Source: Glandiceps talaboti (taxonomy: Eukaryota > Hemichordata > Enteropneusta > Spengelidae). From it: a stretch of 64,000 bases of DNA. A program made the position numbers and the translations under genes. Below are positions 60,682 to 64,000 of this stretch, piece after piece. Location: NCBI RefSeq assembly GCF_964340395.1, contig NC_135567.1:8630158-8694157 (forward strand). Direction: 5' to 3'. Position 1 is the first letter of the stretch. Each line of letters opens with the position of its first letter. The notes beneath the pieces are model-generated. The model made no database searches. It was given only the letters and a program-made list of their open reading frames with translations, and was not told where the DNA came from.

Positions 60682-60900
60682 CGCAAGGAAGAACACTTCT
60701 TCCGTGGTGCTAGCTTGACTACCTCCAGAAGGATAGTGATCAGTAGTTTTCGTAAATAATGGCAAATAACAAGGAAACTTTGTTTCTTTCGCTTTTAACG
60801 CGGAAGTATGACTTTCAGGTCAAAGGGTCATTTGAGGTAACTTGGATCAGGTGACTTGCTTGTAATGGCGCCCTCATACTACATGTAGTCGTAGGTTTCT
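60682..60900 (-). other. Candidate 5' exon of the glycosyltransferase-fusion gene
   Basis: The minus strand has a consensus donor CTTGCG/GTAAGA at 60,676-60,681. The frame ending STTEEVFFLA at the donor joins in phase 0 to EWNLLRSHDG of exon 54,881-55,937. The frame is open back to a stop near 60,828 but contains no ATG, so the exon could be untranslated, the start could lie in an unseen exon, or the model could be wrong. The right limit is arbitrary. Confidence 0.35.
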
Positions 60901-61036
60901 TTGTCAGCTCGACCTCGATCAGTGAATGGATAGACCGCCGTGTACGGTAAATGGTGTAGACAGACATGTCTTTTTGAATAAAAGCTGGAGTTGAACAAGA
61001 GTGTGGATAATATTTGAAATACATCAAAATATTTAT

Positions 61037-61039
61037 TAA

Positions 61040-61071
<32 letters not shown>

Positions 61072-61076
61072 GGGGT
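61037..61076. repeat. Poly(A)/poly(G) tract
   Basis: A run of about 27 A followed by about 13 G. Could be a degenerate retroposon tail or a slippage tract; nothing recognisable precedes it except AATAAA at about 60,976. Confidence 0.8.
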
Positions 61077-61424
61077 TGTGAAAAGCGGTCAAAAGTGGAC
61101 GTTCTGAAATAAATAGTTAGTCGAACTTCGTGTTTCCACAACTGTTACAGTCATCAACTCCAATTGACTAAAGCTTATAGTGTTTTTTTAAAAATGTATT
61201 TTAAGGGCCGGCGGATTCAGTCTGCTTTCAAAGGCAAAGAAAACCATTCAAGGAAATACAGCGAGGCATGTAAAGCGCTAATCTGTTTAAAATCTGTGAA
61301 TACGGCTCGAAATCTTGTAATTACCTCTAGGCCTGTATCCTTTATTGCCGTTTGGTTTAGATTTTGATTTGTTCTGAGAGTGACTTATATCTCATAATGA
61401 GACACCCACTCACGGAAAAATTAA

Positions 61425-61682
61425 ACAAACGACAAAAAAATAGAGATACGTAAAGAAATCGCGTCGTATTCACTACCCCAGATTTTTTTAATCGGATTGG
61501 TAAGCGCGGTCGTTCTAAATACAGTTCTAAAGCCTCTCAAGCTCGAGCGTGTATTCCAAAACATGCTGTTGTTATTCGAACTGATACGGCGTGAATTTTC
61601 AGGAAAAAATATCAGCGTAGATACAGAGATACCGATAACTTTCTACTCTAAATGCGTAAAGACGTTGTACCACCATAAATGA
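61425..61682 (+). CDS. Possible upstream frame (uncertain)
   Basis: Open without ATG at the left, ending TYFY-like ...ITFYSKCVKTLYHHK at TGA 61,680-61,682, which overlaps the ATG of the next frame by ATGA. Slightly higher GC than the surroundings. Internal ATG at 61,561 would give about 40 residues. No family recognised; may be 5' leader of the following ORF. Confidence 0.2.
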   Translation, partial: TNDKKIEIRKEIASYSLPQIFLIGLVSAVVLNTVLKPLKLERVFQNMLLLFELIRREFSGKNISVDTEIPITFYSKCVKTLYHHK

Positions 61683-62233
61683 GCCTCATAGTTGCCTGGT
61701 TATCGTCTGACTCGTGGTCCGATATGTTTCGACGTGGAATTATCCGGCAATGTGAACTGAACAACCACGCTCTTATCCAGGGACCTATAGTTGCGAACGA
61801 AGGTGGAATTTCTTTACAGGGGAGTACTCACGAACAGACAGCAACGACAGAGAACCGACTAATCCTGGGAAAGCGAAAATGTAATTTGGTCAATTGCGGT
61901 ACGATTTGTCAACTAAATATCATCGGCGTGAATCCGGTCAACGAACTTCATGTTGGTCCGCAAGCACACTGTGTTGACAACAGTGGCTTGATCGTTCAAC
62001 TTAACGTATATCGAAATGTTCCCGTCAAAGATGACAAATTCTTTGTGTGTGCGACAGATGCAACTTTATTTGCTCTCGGAGGAGAGAAGACGACAATACG
62101 AAACAATGGGACTATTGTAAAGATGGATATTTATGGAGCTGAGATAACGGAAATGTCTGGACCGTTGGATTTGGTGTTAGTAAGATTTGGCGCCGAATCA
62201 ACTGTTGTCAAAATCAAATGCTGGAATAGGTAA
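61679..62233 (+). CDS. Unrecognised 184-residue protein with internal beta repeats
   Basis: ATG at 61,679, stop TAA at 62,231-62,233; intronless. The GC content is visibly higher than the flanks, supporting real coding. Three internal repeats occur: residues 70-84 (LVNCGTICQLNIIGV), 99-112 (VDNSGLIVQLNVYR) and 140-153 (IRNNGTIVKMDIYG), pattern N-x-G-[TL]-I-x-x-[LM]-[ND]-[IV], each preceded by a Gly-containing turn. This suggests a beta-solenoid or beta-sandwich, but no family is recognised. No signal peptide or membrane helix is clear. The stop lies at the edge of an inverted-repeat element (AATAG/GTAAGGGG), which also looks like a splice donor, so the native C-terminus may have continued. 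Confidence 0.5.
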   Translation: MSLIVAWLSSDSWSDMFRRGIIRQCELNNHALIQGPIVANEGGISLQGSTHEQTATTENRLILGKRKCNLVNCGTICQLNIIGVNPVNELHVGPQAHCVDNSGLIVQLNVYRNVPVKDDKFFVCATDATLFALGGEKTTIRNNGTIVKMDIYGAEITEMSGPLDLVLVRFGAESTVVKIKCWNR

Positions 62234-62650
62234 GGGGCGAGATCAACAATTCAATGTAGGATAAAATGTAGAAAACTAAATTCTTTTAGTTAGACCTCAT
62301 ACCAAATAGTTGTTTCAGACAGCACAATCTGAGTAGTAATATGTAGTGCTATGAACACAAAGACAGTAGGTAGTGAGGAAAATATAGGGTTTTTTAAAAC
62401 TTTAATAGCTGTATTCCAGTGCATGCCATGCATTATATGTACTATGGTGAGTTTCTCAATTTGTCGACAATTTTTAAAAGAAATATTTGTATTTAGGGGT
62501 ACAAAAGATCCATTAAAAGTACAAATTGATTTTGTACGATGAGAACTAAAATGGTTCAACTCCTACCCCCATCTCCAAAGTAAGATAATTTAGTTTTTTT
62601 TAATCCTACATTGGACCATTAATATTGATCTTGCCCCTACGATACTCAAC
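62229..62650. mobile_element. TIR (MITE-like) element, about 420 bp
   Basis: The left end GTAAGGGGCGAGATCAAC, followed by 'aatgtaggataaaa' and 'aaactaaatt', is matched at the right end in inverse orientation (62,582-62,645; reverse complement GTAGGGGCAAGATCAATA, 'aatgtaggatt', 'aaactaaatt'). The interior is AT-rich with no transposase. The left end coincides with the stop codon of the 184-residue frame. Confidence 0.65.
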
Positions 62651-64000
62651 TATTACCAATGGCTTATGTAAGGTTATAACACCCCCCCCGGGGGGGGAGA
62701 GGGAGCAGGTGATCGTCATAGAGGAAGAGTATGTCAGCACCAATGGTCTCTTCGTAACCTTGGCAACGAGAAAGGATTTGATTTTTATATTGAAACCTAA
62801 AACATAGCTTTCATTAGTATCATGGTAAAAATTCAAATCTGAGGTCCCTCTGGGACGCAAAACGAAGATCCTAGAATGTCGCACAAGCTCCACAAATTAA
62901 ATGAACACCATTAATTTAGGTCAAAATCCCCTGCCCCTCCCCTATCCTTGCCCTCCCCTCCCCCCCCCTCCCCCTCCCCTCTCCCTAAACGAACGTTCAC
63001 AAGTGTGGCATCAAACGTTCATATATGATGTAAACTATGGTGAAAACTGTAGCAGTCACACCACTACGATCGGTGTAATGTAAAAACATGATTGCAAACA
63101 CATTAAAATTATAGCACCAAAAACCCAGCAACATATCTCACATTAGAAGTAATTTTTTTTATCAACTTATCAACATCTCAGGTGTAAATACAAAAGCCGT
63201 TATCATTGAAGGAGTGAACATTTTCCGTCAAAATTTGGTTAGAAGTGCGAAAATGATGTTCAACAATCACATTGATGCCTGAAACCCCCACCCCCCACCC
63301 CCACCCCGAACGAAGTGCGCTTATTGAGCTTGTGTGGCATTACATTCGATCGTCATTAAAGATTGCAGTAATCTGTACACCTACCAGTTCATGTTCACAG
63401 ACAGCGTTCCAAAAACTATAGCACATAGTACAACTATAGTTACTCTGTATGTGATATCTAATGGACTGTAACATAGCAAATGTAAAATGAAAGTCATTAC
63501 CCCGCGGCCGTCTTGGACTTCGGCATGAACATGAGAAGAGAATATCTTTGAATTTGGTATAACAACATTTTGGGTACGGAAGTCCCTTAGATTAACAATG
63601 GAGCCCCTCCCCCAACACCCCACCCCACTCATACAGATTATGTAATACTGCTACAACTGATAAAGTAATATACGTAACTAACCGCATCGTCGCAAACCAC
63701 TGCCTGTTTTACGGCACCATTCTTAACGAGCCGTATTTCGAAGTGTAGCGGAAGAAATAACAGCCCTGGTGTGTGAGAATGTACAATGTACTAACCGATA
63801 ACGTACCATCAATATTCTACCCTGGTTGGTTGGTTGGTTGGTTGATTGGTTAGTTCGTCTCTTGTGCTTGTTGTTGTTGTTGTTGTTGTTGCTGTTGTTG
63901 TTGTTGTCGTCGTCGTTTTTGTTCATATTCTGTATGTCGAAATTATTATTTTGTACAATATTCCTTTTGCTTTAACATTTACCATCATAATCCAGCACAA
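62651..64000. other. Intergenic to window end
   Basis: Contains a short palindromic CCCCCCCCGGGGGGGG at about 62,683-62,698, C-rich tracts at 62,930-62,990 and 63,285-63,305, (GGTT)n at 63,823-63,850 and (GTT)n at 63,868-63,905. Short frames (for example minus strand 63,381-63,632) have no recognisable product. Confidence 0.55.

Larger units (their letters stand above)
38131..60900 (-). other. Gene model: SAM-like / GT4 glycosyltransferase fusion
   Basis: Minus-strand gene assembled from eight exons: 54,881-55,937; 49,048-50,209; 46,890-47,053; 45,709-45,812; 44,820-44,871; 42,997-43,245; 40,080-41,159; 38,131-39,410. All introns are GT/AG, every junction is phase-matched, and the total is 5,148 nt (1,715 codons plus stop). 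Order in the protein: SAM-like helices, acidic linker, helical region, 10-residue repeats, unrecognised middle, Lys/Glu-rich linker, basic and polyproline stretch, GT-B domain. The first listed exon starts in phase 0 on an acceptor, so at least one exon is missing upstream; a candidate is at 60,682. Inference: metazoan conflict/immune-type proteins with a C-terminal group-1 glycosyltransferase joined to death-fold-like or NTPase modules have been reported in cnidarians, and this may be a relative without NACHT. Confidence 0.75.

Noticed and set aside
60439-60759. 106-residue ATG frame on the plus strand
   Set aside because: Antisense to the candidate 5' exon of the larger gene, low-complexity-free but family-less and Arg/Ser-rich in a way expected from a random CpG-containing region; no independent support.
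1-64000. tRNA, rRNA or snRNA genes
   Set aside because: No stretch with a convincing B box, cloverleaf or conserved rRNA core was noticed by eye; absence is not proven without a covariance-model scan.

Overview
This is a eukaryotic, AT-rich window from an invertebrate animal genome. Evidence is spliced exons with GT/AG borders and consistent phases, the 3' end of a CR1/L2-type retrotransposon with a (GATT)n tail, NHL-repeat coding remnants, foldback (MITE-like) elements and very many tandem repeats. The content fits a marine lophotrochozoan, hemichordate or cephalochordate, but I cannot name the species. There are no operons, CRISPR arrays or prokaryotic signals, and I recognise no tRNA or rRNA gene.

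Layout. 1-4.2 kb: a 27-bp minisatellite that decays rightwards and is split by a foldback element. 5.9-7.6 kb: a 79-bp array. 8.7-9.7 kb: a roughly 300-bp-arm inverted duplication. 10.2-13.8 kb: gene-poor, with a possible small minus-strand terminal exon and a duplicated putative 5' exon. 14.9-15.3 kb: a 28-31-bp array. 15.8-16.9 kb: a retrotransposon 3' end abutting a broken NHL-repeat gene. 18.16-32.0 kb: a continuous 13.85-kb satellite of about 490 units of 28 bp, most carrying a perfect AP-1 consensus, with visible higher-order duplications. 32.0-32.5 kb: a promoter-like cluster (CCAAT boxes, a palindrome, an ATGGCGG start). 32.7-37.9 kb: 68-bp, 40-bp and 23-bp arrays and a (TATG)n block.

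38.1-60.9 kb: one minus-strand gene. I joined eight exons (55,937 down to 38,131); all junctions are phase-compatible and total 5,148 nt, 1,715 codons plus stop. The protein has a SAM-like helical region, long acidic or repetitive linkers (including a 10-residue coding minisatellite), an unrecognised middle part, a basic/polyproline linker and a C-terminal GT-B fold, GT4-like glycosyltransferase. The initiator exon is unresolved; a candidate 5' exon lies near 60.7 kb. Most of its introns are packed with different tandem repeats (78, 32, about 45, 56, 74 and about 99.6 bp). Several introns contain decayed copies of the neighbouring exon's edge including the splice donor, and some arrays carry consensus splice sites in the sense direction.

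61.4-64 kb: a plus-strand intronless reading frame of 184 aa with three internal beta-type repeats and no recognised family, ending at a roughly 420-bp terminal-inverted-repeat element, followed by non-coding sequence.

The most noteworthy material is the SAM-like/GT4 fusion gene, the repeated duplication of its exon edges into introns, and the large AP-1-site satellite. Function for any of these is inference.
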